Shown: positions 39,005-50,416 of the stretch, in pieces
Position numbering within the stretch: position 1 is the stretch's first letter
Layout of the letters: every line of letters begins with the position of its first letter
Assembly (NCBI RefSeq): GCF_905475345.1
Contig: NC_066589.1
Location: forward strand, 10,167,001 to 10,231,000
DNA length: 64,000 bases
Source: Vespula vulgaris
Taxonomy: Eukaryota > Arthropoda > Insecta > Hymenoptera > Vespidae
Reading direction: 5' to 3'
Translations under genes and position numbers: made by a program
The notes under the pieces: model-generated
What the model saw: the letters and a program-made list of their open reading frames with translations, nothing else
Databases searched by the model: none
Told to the model about the DNA's origin: nothing

Positions 39005-39889
39005 GCAGCAGCAACAGCAGTCGCAGCAACCACAACAGTCGCAGCAACAACAGCTTGTGCAAACACAATCTCATCCTGTTTTGGACGAACTCAAAGTGAA
39101 AAATGATTATAATCCGGTAGAATTTGATCAGACTGCACCTGGAGCTAGGTTTTTTGTAATTAAATCTTATTCAGAAGATGATATTCATAGATCCATTAAA
39201 TATGAAATTTGGTGTAGTACGGAGCATGGAAACAAAAGACTGGATCAGGCATATAGAGAAGCTAGCCGCGAAGGTGCACCTTTGTATCTTTTCTTTTCTG
39301 TTAATGGATCTGGCCACTTCTGTGGAATGGCTCAAATGGTTTCTCCTGTTGATTATCAAAGTAACAGCTCTGTTTGGTCTCAAGACAAATGGAAGGGACA
39401 ATTTAGAGTTCGTTGGATTTATGTCAAAGATGTCCCAAATGGGGAATTACGACATATTAAATTAGAGAATAATGAGTATAAACCAGTAACCAATTCGAGG
39501 GATGCTCAAGAAGTTCCTCATGCGAAAGGTGTAACAGTTCTGCGTATACTGCATACTTATCGTCATTCTACTAGTATTTTTGACGATTTTGGACATTACG
39601 AAAGAAGACAAGCAGAAGAAGATCAACGCAAGGCACCTTTGAATTCTATGCAACATCATCACCCTTCTTCCAACCACAGAAATAGAGGACATCCAGGAGA
39701 TTTGTCGCGAGATCATCATCAACACTCTCAACATCATCTTCATCAACATCAACGTAAGGTAAGCATTGATCTTAAATAATGTATAGTTATTCATAGAAGA
39801 TAGATGACATACTATTATCTTTTCCTTCCCGTTATTTTCAGGATCGAGATGGTGGCCGTGGTAGAGGCAGAGGAGGTTCTCGTCAGTAG
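36726..39889 (+). CDS. Ythdf: YTH-domain m6A reader of the YTHDF family
   Basis: YTHDF proteins bind N6-methyladenosine in mRNA in the cytoplasm and steer translation and decay. Four exons (36726-36761, 36862-36889, 37945-39758, 39842-39889) close in phase to 641 residues. The N-terminal half is Gly/Ser/Tyr/Gln-rich and disordered. Then come a Pro-rich block, a His/Gln stretch, a pure 29-residue poly-Gln run (38934-39020, residues 352-380) and the YTH domain at about 421-565. The aromatic-cage tryptophans lie in YEIWCSTEHGNKRL and in SVWSQDKWKGQFRVRW. The last exon adds DRDGGRGRGRGGSRQ, an RGG-type tail. If the last intron is retained, the protein stops at 39779 and lacks this tail. The first two exons code only 21 residues and precede a 1.06 kb intron. 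Confidence 0.96.
38934..39020 (+). repeat. Poly-glutamine CAG/CAA repeat in YTHDF
   Basis: 87 bases of in-frame CAG/CAA codons encode 29 consecutive glutamines, preceded by His-Gln repeats and followed by Ser/Pro-interrupted Gln. CAA interruptions are frequent, which stabilises the tract. The antisense strand gives long Leu or Ala frames that are artefacts. Confidence 0.97.
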
Positions 39890-40617
39890 CAATGAATACA
39901 GCTGAAAGCTATTATTATTGGCAAGATAAATCAATGGAAAGAAAGAACGCTGCGGCTAATTATCATCTTACTCCATACGTTCGCTTTTCAGGATTTGAAA
40001 TGGGCCTTGTCTTTCCATCATGGAACACTCCAACTTGAGGCCACTTTCTTTTATTAAATGATTAATGATACATATGATAATTAGCGTCGCGTTAGCGTAA
40101 TAAATATTATGTAATAATAAATATTACGAAGAAGAACATAATTCAGTCTCAAAGGATATTGGGTAAACTTGATGACGGTAATAAATATCTAGTGTGGTGT
40201 TGCGTGTTATTCGTCGAAAGGTGTTTCTTAAACGTACAAATTAATAAAAATGAAAGGAAAAAAACACAGGATATGGAACAGAAGGAAAAAACTGTAATAC
40301 ATGGACTAATTCTTGTAAAATGCTTAAACTTTTGTTGAAAATGTAAAAAATCTACGCGAGAACAATATTATATCAAGTGTCATTTAAATTAATCAATGTT
40401 CTAAACGTCAGTGGACATATAATCTGGTGCCTGCAACTGAGAGGGCTTTCCTTTCTTTGTTAAAGAGATGCAGGAGCTTATTCAATGTTCTGTTTATAAT
40501 CATTATGCTTGACCATTGAATGATAGCTATAGTTATTATCAACTGATTGTTTTGATTCATCTATTACTCTATTAACCATGGACTGCGAAAATGGTTCGAG
40601 ATATTATACAAGAAAAA

Positions 40618-40690
40618 ATAAGGGGGTGACGAAGAAGTGGAGGAGAAGGAGGAGGTGAAGGAAGAGGTGGAAGAGGAGGAGGAAGGGGGT
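40618..40690. repeat. GGAGGA purine tract
   Basis: About 70 bases almost free of pyrimidines on the plus strand, built of GGAGAA/GAGGAA units, in the likely YTHDF 3' UTR. Confidence 0.85.
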
Positions 40691-41056
40691 AACAATATTG
40701 TGCAGTTACTTTGTTGTAACTTAAATGATAATATTGATGATTATTATTTTACAATGTGACATGTATTTCACGAAGCAAGATTCTTATTGTTAAATATGTT
40801 ACTATAATTTCTCTTGTGGTATAGTATAATCTCTACAATGGATAAAAAAATATATCTTGCAAATTAGAATTATTTCTACAATGGAACAGATTTATTTTGC
40901 ATTTTTCTATTAGGCTTAGATTATTATGTCTAGATCATCTCTATCTAAAAACAATGCTTTTGATGAAAGTGCTGCGTATTTTAGAGAACAGTAATCTATA
41001 TTATCTATGAATTTTACAATCTGCAAATGCAAGTAGTAAATCAATATTTTAGGCAA

Positions 41057-41058
<2 letters not shown>

Positions 41059-41112
<54 letters not shown>

Positions 41113-41196
41113 CTGTGTGTGTGTGCGTGCGCATATATATATGTATATATATATGTAATATATATATATTATATATATAAATATATATATACACAT

Positions 41197-41233
<37 letters not shown>

Positions 41234-41240
41234 TATATAT
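41059..41240. repeat. (TA)n and alternating purine-pyrimidine satellite
   Basis: A pure (TA)n block of about 50 bases is followed by TGTG/CGTGCGC and further TA/CA-interrupted units, all alternating purine and pyrimidine. Open frames of Tyr/Ile/Cys here are artefacts. Confidence 0.95.
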
Positions 41241-41937
41241 AACACCATACACACACAAACACACATACACAAATTTACAATGTAAAAAAATATATTTAAA
41301 AAGGAAAGATTTCTTCCTATCTTTCGTTATAGCTTTACTTGTGGTTATTGGTTAATTAAATTCTCGGTAATATCCGACGGTTGTCTAAAATAGTATCACT
41401 AGATTTCTGCTTCAGTTTATTTACACCTAAACAACTTATATTACATCATTGTAAGCTATTTCTCTTTACCAAACAATAACATTTGTATAGACTAAAATGA
41501 CTTTTATAATTCATAGTTTATGCAAAAGTGATAACACATTTGCAATAATCAATAATTATTATTTACCTTCTGCAATATATAAATACACACAGTATCAGTA
41601 ATATTACGATCTTGAGTTGGATCCACTTGTTAATGTCAAAGAAATATTCCTTTTTAGTTTTTTTTTCTACTTTATACATTTTCAGAGAAAGTTATTAATA
41701 TATTCTAAGGATCATGGAATTGTAGTAAGTTAAATAATTTTGATAATAATATTTAAATAGAGTGCATGGATGTTAATTACATTTGTTGCTTAATTCTAAA
41801 TAGTTGATTCTGTCTTAGCATTGGCAAATACAAATTTCTCTGTATCCTCTGTGATAGATAAAAAAAAAAAAATAGAAATATTTAATGAATTTGTTATGAC
41901 TAAATTAAGGCAATGACGGAAGATCTCATTTTATGTT

Positions 41938-44100
41938 TTACAAAATTTCTTTTGTTTTTCCTTCAACGTCCTGACAAATTTGAGAATTTAAAGGACCTTC
42001 ATTCTCTATTTCTTTTTCAACAAAGATGTCTGCATCATGTTGTCTTCGTTGTATTTTCTTTGCTTCTATCATTATATCATTTTGAAGTAGTTCTTGTTGT
42101 GCAAAATAATTGCGCATATTGTCTCGTATCTGCTGACAAAACTTTTCGGGATTTGCCTCCATATAACGATATACAAATAGATCAGCGCCATTTATAGTAA
42201 AGTAATGATTAAAAACATTAATTCGAGCTCCAATAAAAAAGTCTTGCGGCGTGTAATATAATGGATTATCCCTATCAGTGCCAGGTTTCTTAACAAGCGT
42301 TGCTTTCAAGAAGCATCCTTCGCGACGACCAGAATTACGTTTCTCGAGCTCTTGTATTAGCACGGTACCTTCGCTTAAATTGTATTCTAAGACGAAATCA
42401 CGATCTTGATCTTCAGGATGTACATTATCCATCTTCATAGAATAACGTAATTTTCGAGGGAAATTAGATAATTGTCTTATAACATCCTTTTTAGGTGGTT
42501 TAACTCTATAGGATAAACAGCTAGCGTACGTGTCTTCGGGGGTTCCTAACATAATATGCGGAGGTATTTTATGTTCAGACAATGGCTTTATCTGATCAAT
42601 AGGAGGATCAATAGGAATACTACTAGGCTGAATTATCTTTAGTACTTCGGAATAATATTTTCTCGTAAAAAGGTCACAATCGTATAAAAGAAATTGTCTT
42701 CCAAATATATATACCGTTTCACCTATCTAATATATAAAAAGGATAACGATTTAATGTAAATCATTGTTTTAAAAGAATGTAAAATTATTTATTTACCTTA
42801 AAATCCTTTGGTGTATAATACTCTATTATCTCGGGATCTCCGTATTCCATATATATTCCTGGATAAGACGATGGAAAATATTTCCAATTTTTTGGTACTT
42901 TCATTCTCTTTAAAAGCATTGTTACAGGATCCTTGCCATTATTTGGTTTATGAACCTCGCGTATAGCTATGGTATCGTCCATTAAGAAATACATTATTTG
43001 ATAATAATCGTCATTCCATTTGGCGTCAAATGATAAAATCATTCTATCATATTCTAAAAATCGTCGCCTGGCATCATCGGGCATTCGAGTAACGCATTCC
43101 GTAACTTTAATTTTCATTTTACGATCTCCTATGTACGGATCTATGGGCGTGTCTTCTTTATCTCCCACATCAATACCCTGACTACTCAAAAATTCTCTCG
43201 TAAATAGATCACAATCAATAATATGATAAACTATTCCATAGATGCCTATAAGTAATGTAAAATTGTAATTATAATGGTGTAAAGAGTTAATATAAGTCAG
43301 ATAATGATAAATAATATTGTCAATTGGCATTCATTTAGCAAAATTCATTTGAATGACTTAGACTTACATATATCTTTACCAACATTAAGATCTTTCCAAT
43401 GGAAATAATCGCCATTGATATTTTTTGCAATTTTATCACGCCTCACAAGTTTACCTTGCAAAAATCCAGCATTTTCTATAAAAGGCTCTGTTACGCATAA
43501 TGTATCGTCCTCTAAGAAATACATAATGTATACATGACGTATACGAAAATGTTCGTTCGGAGAATTAAAAATTCCTTGACGAAAAAAAGCCTTAAAACGA
43601 AGACATTTTTGCGCGTACAATGCGTAATGCGGTACAAACTGTTGATATCCGTAATCACGTACGCGACCATACGTTAACGATGGATCGTATCTAAGTTTAA
43701 TATATTAGTCATTACAATCGAAATAATGTTAAGAAGTTAATGAAACTTACGGCAGATTTTGTATATTTTCCTAAGAATCGGTAAAGCTTGAAATTTCTTG
43801 ATGATCTTCTAATAACTTACTGTATGGGATCTTTCTCCTCCATATAGGCAAGAGATGCAACATCGATAGGCCTTCCCCCAATACCGAATTTACTGTCATT
43901 TAACGTTCGGAAACCATTTAAAAAGCCAAATTTGCGCTTGAATCTGTAATCTTGAATCTTTAGGAATATTAAATACATCATTATATTGCGGTATCAGAAA
44001 ATAACGATCGCGCCTTCTCATATTTAGCAAAAGAAAATTTGGAGAAACTTACACTTGGATCACGAAAACTATAGCCGGGTATGAGAGGTAAGCCTTCCAT
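41938..44100 (-). CDS. EFHC1: EFHC1-like DM10 protein, no EF-hand C-terminus
   Basis: EFHC1/EFHC2 are microtubule inner proteins of ciliary doublets; DM10 domains bind inside the tubule wall near the ribbon. Five exons (44053-44100, 43821-43957, 43368-43690, 42797-43245, 41938-42726) give 581 residues. The start MEGLPLIPGYSFRD matches the family N-terminus. Three DM10 domains follow at about 85-190 (YFLEDDTLCVTEP, HWKDLNVGKDI), 228-345 (YFLMDDTIAIREVH, YYTPKDFKIGETVYIFG) and 408-512 (YYTPQDFFIGARINVFNHYF). Vertebrate EFHC1 (about 640 aa) ends with an EF-hand-like region. Here the protein stops after a charged, helical tail of roughly 60 residues with no calcium loop. The exon 2 acceptor (AAAG) is weak but is the only one that keeps phase. 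Its neighbour DNAH10 is also axonemal. Confidence 0.92.
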
Positions 44101-44454
44101 ATTAAAAATTAAAAATATATACGAAGAAAAAGATGGACGAGGATTACTGTTACTATTTTAGATAATTGAACTTCTTTAATACTGGAAATCCACTCCTCTA
44201 ACAAGATGCCTATATCTGTTGCTATAACAACGCGATTTTCTATTGATCTAACAACATCAAACAATTCTGATTTTCGCGACTCAACAATGCATAATATCAT
44301 TTTATTTAAATAAACATTTAATTTTTCTGTAGGTTGTGAATGATTTATACTCAGAGAAATGGTGTTCAGTTATTTATTTCTGCATGTTTTATTCACAGCA
44401 GTTTTATTATTGAATGGCTTCCCTAAATCATCTGAAATTATTCAAATAATAAAA
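44101..44454. other. Intergenic gap EFHC1 - PiT
   Basis: About 350 bp containing the EFHC1 promoter side and the PiT 3' flank, both genes being on the minus strand. A 63-codon open frame (44109-44300, minus) lies here. It has no recognised domain and I do not call it a gene. Confidence 0.6.
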
Positions 44455-46061
44455 TCATAAAGTAAGAACTTCTTTAAAAATAGCCATACAGCCTGCAGAT
44501 AGGCAACCAGCCACTGGTACAGTTATCAACCATGCAAAAGCAATATTTCTGAACAGTTTCCAAGAAACACCCTCACCACCACGCGATGCCCATCCAACAC
44601 ATACCACCGATCCTACTTTGCAATGAGTCGTTGACACAGGTAAACCAGCCTTACTTGCCAACAAAACTGTCACTGCGGCTCCTACCTAAAGTATTGAAAT
44701 AAATAAATACAACACGTTCTTACATGATGTACTCCAAAGTGTGTGAGTTATATTAATTATTTACCTCTATAGTGAAGCCTGTAGTAGGTGTTATACGTGC
44801 TAAATCTTGTCCTAATGTACGGATTACTCTACGTCCCCATATCCATAAGCCAGCAGAGATACCTAATCCACCATAAAGTAGTATTAATATTGGTGTGTCA
44901 GCTTCTTGTCTCGCAGAACCCTCTGCATATATTGCCCATAGTGCTATGAGAGGACCAATAGCATTGCTAACATCATTACCACCATGTGCAAAACTACCAA
45001 AACCGGCTGTTAATACTTGTAGAAATGAAAATAACTTTGAGACTTCCGGTTGTTCTTCGTCTTTCTTATCGCTCTCTGCTTGACTTTCTTCGGCATTAGA
45101 ACCACCTACTATTAAAAGTGGACTAGCACTACTATTACCGCGTAATTTTGGTGCTGCAACTTCTTTTGTGTCACTATTACTAGTACATGGATTTTCCGAA
45201 ATTATAGACATAGCTGTCGTTTCTCTTTTATCGCACGTACACAAGGCCGTCTTTTTTTCACCACTAGGGCCAGATAAAATTATCCTTTTTCTTTGCCATG
45301 GTACAACAAATAAATAAACAATAATTCCTGAAAATAATCCTAAGGTCAACGCAGCCGTCAAGCTACCCCACCATGGCATTTTATCCAACATCAACACTGT
45401 GTGCAATAAAAAAAATATTATTGTTTCTTCCTGTAACATCATGCAAACATAGATAAAATATGATTACACACATTTAGGTCCATCGTGTGCAACCGACATG
45501 ACATTGACAGCAATGGTGAGGCCATATGCTAAAGGAAGTATACGAAGTCCCTGTTCAAAAGGTTCGCTAGACCTTAACACAAATTTTCTTATAAGCCAAA
45601 AGATAGCAGCGGATACGATTCCACTGAGTAGAGGGCTTGCAAACCAGGATGCTGCTATATTTATTAGGGCGATCCATTTTACCTATAAATTTTAATGCAA
45701 TTGGTAATTATTAGTTATTAATCATTATCGATAAACAAATTATTATTAAATAAATTAAAACTATACAAACCCCTGCTGTTCCCCTACAGACAAGAGAAAA
45801 TCCTACAGTAGCTCCAACAATGGAATGTGTACCAGAAATTGGAAGTCGTAATGCAGTTGCAAGCAATAACCAGATTCCAGATCCAGCTAGACTAGAAAGT
45901 GCTCCTACCATTAATTCTTTTTCGTGGCCTTCATATAATGTTACATCTAGTATACCCTTACGCATTGTATCAGAGACCTAACAAAGGAAAAACAATAAGC
46001 AAATTTGTTGGAAAATTAAATATTTGGTACGTAAAATCTCTGGATCTCTCCCTTTCTCTCA

Positions 46062-46095
<34 letters not shown>

Positions 46096-46313
46096 TTGTT
46101 AGAGTATACCTTATATCCTATCAGTACAGCACCAGCAATTTCGAAGAAAGTTGCCAAGATGCAAGCTTGAAAAATTGTAAGGACCCCGGCACCCACGCTC
46201 GTCCCAAAACTGTTTGCAACATCGTTGGCACCTATGCCAAATGCTAGGACAAATGCTACTATGAAACCAACTATTAGTATCCAAATGAGATTTTCATCGT
46301 ATGGTATGCTCAT
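44455..46313 (-). CDS. SLC20A: Sodium-dependent phosphate transporter PiT (SLC20)
   Basis: PiT transporters import inorganic phosphate with sodium across the plasma membrane. Five exons (46110-46313, 45771-45977, 45472-45682, 44765-45396, 44455-44685) close in phase to 494 residues. The duplicated PiT signature is plain: GANDVANSFGTSVGAG near residue 30 and GGNDVSNAIGPLIALWAI in the C-terminal half. SGTHSIVGATVGFSLV and its paired PVSTTHCKVGSVVCVGW are also present. Around ten hydrophobic helices flank a Ser/Lys-rich cytoplasmic loop coded in exon 4. The loop is short beside vertebrate PiT1/2 (about 650-680 aa), which accounts for most of the size difference. The protein ends KEVLTL. The exon 3 donor is a plain GTGTGT, yet joining it to the CACACAG acceptor restores the family sequence. 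Confidence 0.95.
46058..46095. repeat. (CT)n microsatellite in PiT intron 1
   Basis: CT/TTTC run inside the first PiT intron, immediately downstream of the exon 1 donor. Confidence 0.95.
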
Positions 46314-48341
46314 ATTTATGTTATTGATAGACAGTGCTATTTGAGCTTTGACAGTGCGATGAGTATTTTTCTTGGCGTTATCTCTGTCTTAAAATTAATA
46401 GGCGCAATCAACTTGTTTTCCTTAATATTTGCATAATAATGAATATCAAATAAATGAACATATATCAAGAAAAAGCTCTTCAATAATAGTGCAAATTCCT
46501 TGAAGAGTACTATATATCAGTATATGTAAATATTAATCACCAGAATATATATCTTTGTATATACACTTAAGTGTATATTTATATTTTTTATTTTGTTTCT
46601 AACACAATCAATTATGTGTTTATATTTTTGTACATACAACAGAGGTAGTATTTCGATACAGCACCTGTTTTATCTAACGGCATGACTTTATTGCTCGTTA
46701 GCCTATAATTGTTTTAGCGATAAAATTATTGATGTTTAATAACCCTTATATATTTGCCAGTTTTGCTTGGATCACAATTATAATGTTCAGTTTTGGAATT
46801 ATTCTTTGTCAGCATCTTCCTTTCACAAATACATGCCAGTTTTTGCAGTGACCACATCTGAAAAAGAAATATTCAAAAGAATTATATAATATGCGTTAAA
46901 GATAAAAGGAAAGAAAGAAGAAAAAAAAGTTTATTTGCAATAAAATTTCATCATTATATTGAAAATATTTTTTGAAGCAATGTCATGCTTACTCTTCACT
47001 TTGCAATTTTAATTTATCTTATAGAAATGTTCTACAAGTAAAATTGTAATTTTGTGAAATTTCTTACAGGAGTAAGATATAGATTGGAACATTCCTTTTT
47101 GCACTTTGCACTTGTTATTTTTTATTATCCTACATTGCGATTTATTTTCGTGTTTCCGATTAATAAATCGATCGAAAAGAAAATATAAGTAAAGAATATT
47201 TTACTCCAAAGGAAAAAATAAGTTGTTCCAAGATAAATCGTTGGATATAATGTCAGAAAAATTGACTTCGGTTATGTCTTAATGACAATCAAATAGCGAA
47301 AACGTAATGAGTTCGTTGACGGCAAAGATTTCGAAGGTTTTTAGTCGATAATTCGTGTTCGTGCCTTTACAGATCTTGTCTCTCCGTTGCCATCATGTTT
47401 TCTATTGCCCTTCGAACGTGTGTCTAAATCTCCTACCTTTTATAACTGAGTACTTTTCGTAAAATGATACGATTCGATGCGATCATTAGTGGTCGTTGTC
47501 AACGTGATGTCTTGTCAATATTTCAATTTAAGTTAATAAAATGCGAAAGATATCGCGAATAAAAATGTTCGTCAAATTCGCGACCCACTCTACAAGTCTT
47601 TCACAACGGGAGATACTTGTGTCGCATCCCCCTCAAAGGGAGAGGGAATGAGATATTGATCCAGTATTTACCCACGAAACTTTATAGATGTTATAGATTG
47701 ATTTATTTTTTTTAGCATTTTATAAAAATTGCATCGTATTTATGTTTTTATATTTTTATTTTGCTTTGTCATTTTTCTATTTCACCGGTACTCCGATATC
47801 TCATCTAGTTGTCTATAATTTATACGCGTAAGGAAATGACTCGTTTAAGGTTGCATAAAGGATGTTAAATACGTTAAATATACCGCGTACGATGCATAAT
47901 TGTCGTTAACCGTATATATACCGTTATAAATACAGCAAGGATCTTTATTAATCCAAACGTTTTTATAACAATTGTACAATTAATCTCATTACGTCGAACT
48001 TATACGAAATTATTTGTGCTTACTTTTATGTATTTTGATAAACCGAATCGTGCGCGTTCGATATATAGGTATATATATACACGCATATATATAGGCAGCA
48101 TCTAAAGGAATTTTTTCATTTTAAATAAAGGATGTGGTTGATAATTTGTATAAAAACAACACAAATTGTTCATTTTAATACACAAATAAAATAAATGATA
48201 CGAATATACTATATTCCATTTAATATATTTATATATAACTTATACATTATTCGTAAGTTTTATACACATATTTTTTGTGTTAAATGACACAAGTATTAGT
48301 GTGCTATAAAATGTACAACTAATTGCTAATATATTCAAGTT
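46314..48341. other. PiT upstream region / UQCRB 3' side
   Basis: Two kilobases without a coding signal between the PiT start codon and the UQCRB stop, both on the minus strand. Acceptor-like CAG/TAG sites near 46338 and 46860 on the minus strand suggest noncoding PiT leader exons. A CpG-richer patch at about 47300-47660 is a plausible promoter. None of this is certain. Confidence 0.5.
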
Positions 48342-48346
48342 TTATT
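48341..48346 (-). terminator. AATAAA overlapping the UQCRB stop codon
   Basis: On the minus strand the last sense codon and the TAA stop form part of a canonical AATAAA. Whether it is used is unknown; cleavage would leave a 3' UTR of only some tens of bases. Further AATAAA copies lie downstream near 48185. Confidence 0.5.
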
Positions 48347-49131
48347 CAAGATTCCATCTCTCCTTTTCTTCTCGTTCTTTAACAACTTCGTCTACTAATG
48401 GAGTAAGATATAATACATCCTGCAAAAACAATAACAGATTAAGTAATAATAATAATAAGATATGTTTACTATAAATCTTAGAGAGAAGAAATTTTATAAT
48501 ACGATAATTATATAACAGCATACGACTTATATATGTCAAATACATAAAGTACATGATAAAGTTGACAAAGGTAAATTATTTTTAATAATTTTTTTACAAT
48601 GTTTAAGAGATTAAATCGTGTACCTCTTCGAATTTAGTCCATTGTTCTTTAGGTAGAATTCTTTTCATTGCATCCAATTGAAGAGCTCTTACTATGCGGA
48701 AATTACGTTCATCTCTTATATGTTCTGGAAGTCTTCTCAATGCTTCTTGTACATCTGGATCCATTTCGCTACGTATGTCATCGCGCATTAATCCTATAAT
48801 TTTTTAAACATTGTTTCAGACATATTTATACGTTACGACGCATGCACGTAAGATGTGCGCGCATAAACACGAACACCCATCCACCCACCCACCCATCCAC
48901 CCATCCACATACACATATCGATTAACGTTCTTTACCGTATTTATTAAAACCAGATATATTGTACATCCATTTTTGTACTCCTGGTGCTAAAACAAATGAC
49001 AGAGTACATGTACATTACATAATCTTTCTTTTTCGAAAAGAAGTATTTATAATTACAACATAGAATCTTCTTAAGAAAGAAAAGCATGATTACTTACTTA
49101 CTATGTACTTATTAAATAAGCTAATTAGCAT
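48342..49131 (-). CDS. UQCRB: Cytochrome b-c1 complex subunit 7 (UQCRB/QCR7)
   Basis: UQCRB is a small matrix-side subunit of mitochondrial respiratory complex III that contacts cytochrome b near the ubiquinone site. Four exons (49098-49131, 48936-48986, 48624-48793, 48342-48419) give 110 residues, against about 111 in mammals. Family features are KWMYNISGFNKYGLMRDD near the N-terminus, DPDVQEALRRLPEHIRDER, RNFRIVRALQLDAMKRILP, WTKFEEVHDLIS-like reading only if intron 3 is retained, and the C-terminal YLTPLVDEVVKEREEKERW. At exon 1 the sequence offers two overlapping GTAAGTA donors four bases apart. Only the second keeps the frame into exon 2. It is divergent with UFSP1. Confidence 0.95.
48874..48907. 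repeat. (CCCA)n / CCATCCAC repeat in UQCRB intron
   Basis: Tandem CCCA and CCATCCAC units within the intron between UQCRB exons 2 and 3. The other strand is G-rich (TGGG)n and could form G-quadruplex-like structures. Confidence 0.85.
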
Positions 49132-49586
49132 TTTCGTACGTTTAAAATCGTAAAAACCGATCTACAAGAAAAATACTTTTTCAAAGAGAAGCAGAAGTAC
49201 TGAGCCTCCTTAGACTTGACACCGATCGAAGCGCCGCTTCGTGCTGTATTTCGAAAGTTTTAATATTTACATCCATAGACCTTATACTCTTAGACGGATT
49301 ATTCCTACATCGTTTTTATTCACGTATTTTAAATGATGTTCTCTCTGCTCGCGCATTTGCAAATGCATCTTAAGGACGACTCTATTGCATGGAACATCTA
49401 TGTTTGCGCAGTTTATTGTAATTTGGAGCTCGCTAAGGAATTCCCGAGGATAATCGAGAACGACGACTTTGAGAAAATATATGTAACAACGGATTGGTAT
49501 GATTATTTTATTTTAATTATATTCGCATATCTTGTTATTATGTATATGTAACAAATAGTGATCACGTGATTTGTTATATTAGAGGG
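49132..49586. promoter_or_regulatory. UQCRB/UFSP1 divergent promoter with an upstream open frame
   Basis: This region separates the divergent UQCRB and UFSP1 start codons. From 49333 (plus) an open frame of about 72 codons runs to 49551, with a GTATGA donor-like site after 49496. The family-conserved part of UFSP1 starts only at 49587, so the frame is more likely a 5' leader exon with an upstream ORF than an N-terminal extension. Joining the donor to the acceptor before 49583 would create TGA at the junction. Confidence 0.45.
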
Positions 49587-50416
49587 ATGATAGTCGATTA
49601 TTCTACTAGTTTGTTAACAAATATCCATGAAACTCTTCCTACTTTCGACACAGGCGAGACTACGATTATACGAGGAATTTATGAATACTGGCATTACGGT
49701 TGCGATGGTTTTAATGACAGGGTAGATAATCTTAAATTTCTATAATATATATAATATTCGAAATGCAATTACGAATTATAGTAGGTACGAAGAATAATAC
49801 GTGTATCCGAAGAATTTTTTATTTAGGGATGGGGTTGTGGGTATAGAACATTGCAAACCATTTGCTCGTGGATTATAATTAATAAAAATTTACAACAAAA
49901 AGTTCCAAGTATACGAAATATTCAAGAAACGCTCGTTACATTAGAGGATAAAGAGAAATCATTTATTGGATCGAGAGATTGGATAGGATGCTTCGAAGTA
50001 AGTCTTCTATCAAAGATATATTTTTTACAAAATTCAGACTTTTATTTGGTAAGAAAGCAATTTACTTATAGGTATGTCTTATCCTGGATAATTTCTATAA
50101 TGTAAATAGTAAAATTGTTCACATTAGAAGTGGCCAAGAACTGTCAAAGTATTTGCATGTTATCAAACAACATTTTGAAGAATTTGGATGTCCAATTATG
50201 ATGGGAGGAGATCAAGATTGTTCTAGTAAATGTATCATTGGTATGCACACTGGATTGAAAGAAGCTTATTTATTAATCATTGATCCACACTTTATAGGTA
50301 AAGCTAAAAGCATAGAAGAATTAAAAAGTAATCAATGGGTAAGATGGCAAAGTATTAAAGACTTTGTTTACAGTTCTTTTTATAATCTTTGTTTACCACA
50401 GATTAAAATAACTTGA
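49587..50416 (+). CDS. UFSP1: UFM1-specific protease 1 (UFSP1)
   Basis: UFSP1 is a cysteine protease that trims the UFM1 precursor to expose its C-terminal Gly and can remove UFM1 from substrates. Three exons (49587-49721, 49827-49997, 50072-50416) give 216 residues, matching the roughly 217 of the mammalian enzyme. The N-terminus LLTNIHETLP and IRGIYEYWHYGCDGFND lead into the catalytic-Cys motif GWGCGYRTLQTICSW (Cys about 49). The catalytic Asp and His lie in IDPHF (about 173 and 175). GSRDWIGCFE and MMGGDQDC are further conserved blocks. The spacing of the three catalytic residues is as in mouse UFSP1 (53/175/177, from memory). The start is chosen because it gives the family length. An upstream open frame at 49333 does not connect in phase through the obvious donor. 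Confidence 0.94.

Larger units (their letters stand above)
39890..41937. other. YTHDF 3' flank and convergent EFHC1 3' end
   Basis: No coding signal. It contains a G/A-only block at about 40618-40690, a long TA/TG dinucleotide region at 41059-41240, and otherwise AT-rich sequence compatible with a long YTHDF 3' UTR. Confidence 0.7.

Noticed and set aside
38620..39074. Antisense Leu- and Ala-rich frames across YTHDF
   Set aside because: Mirror images of the CAG/CAA repeat.
41057..41355. Tyr/Ile/Cys-rich frames
   Set aside because: Translations of the TA/TG dinucleotide satellite.
44109..44300. 63-codon minus-strand open frame upstream of EFHC1
   Set aside because: No domain, hydrophobic run at the end, no splice partners that hold phase with EFHC1. 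Possibly real but unsupported.
49333..49551. N-terminal extension of UFSP1
   Set aside because: The obvious donor gives a stop at the junction, and the protein already reaches family length from the ATG at 49587. Kept only as a candidate leader uORF.
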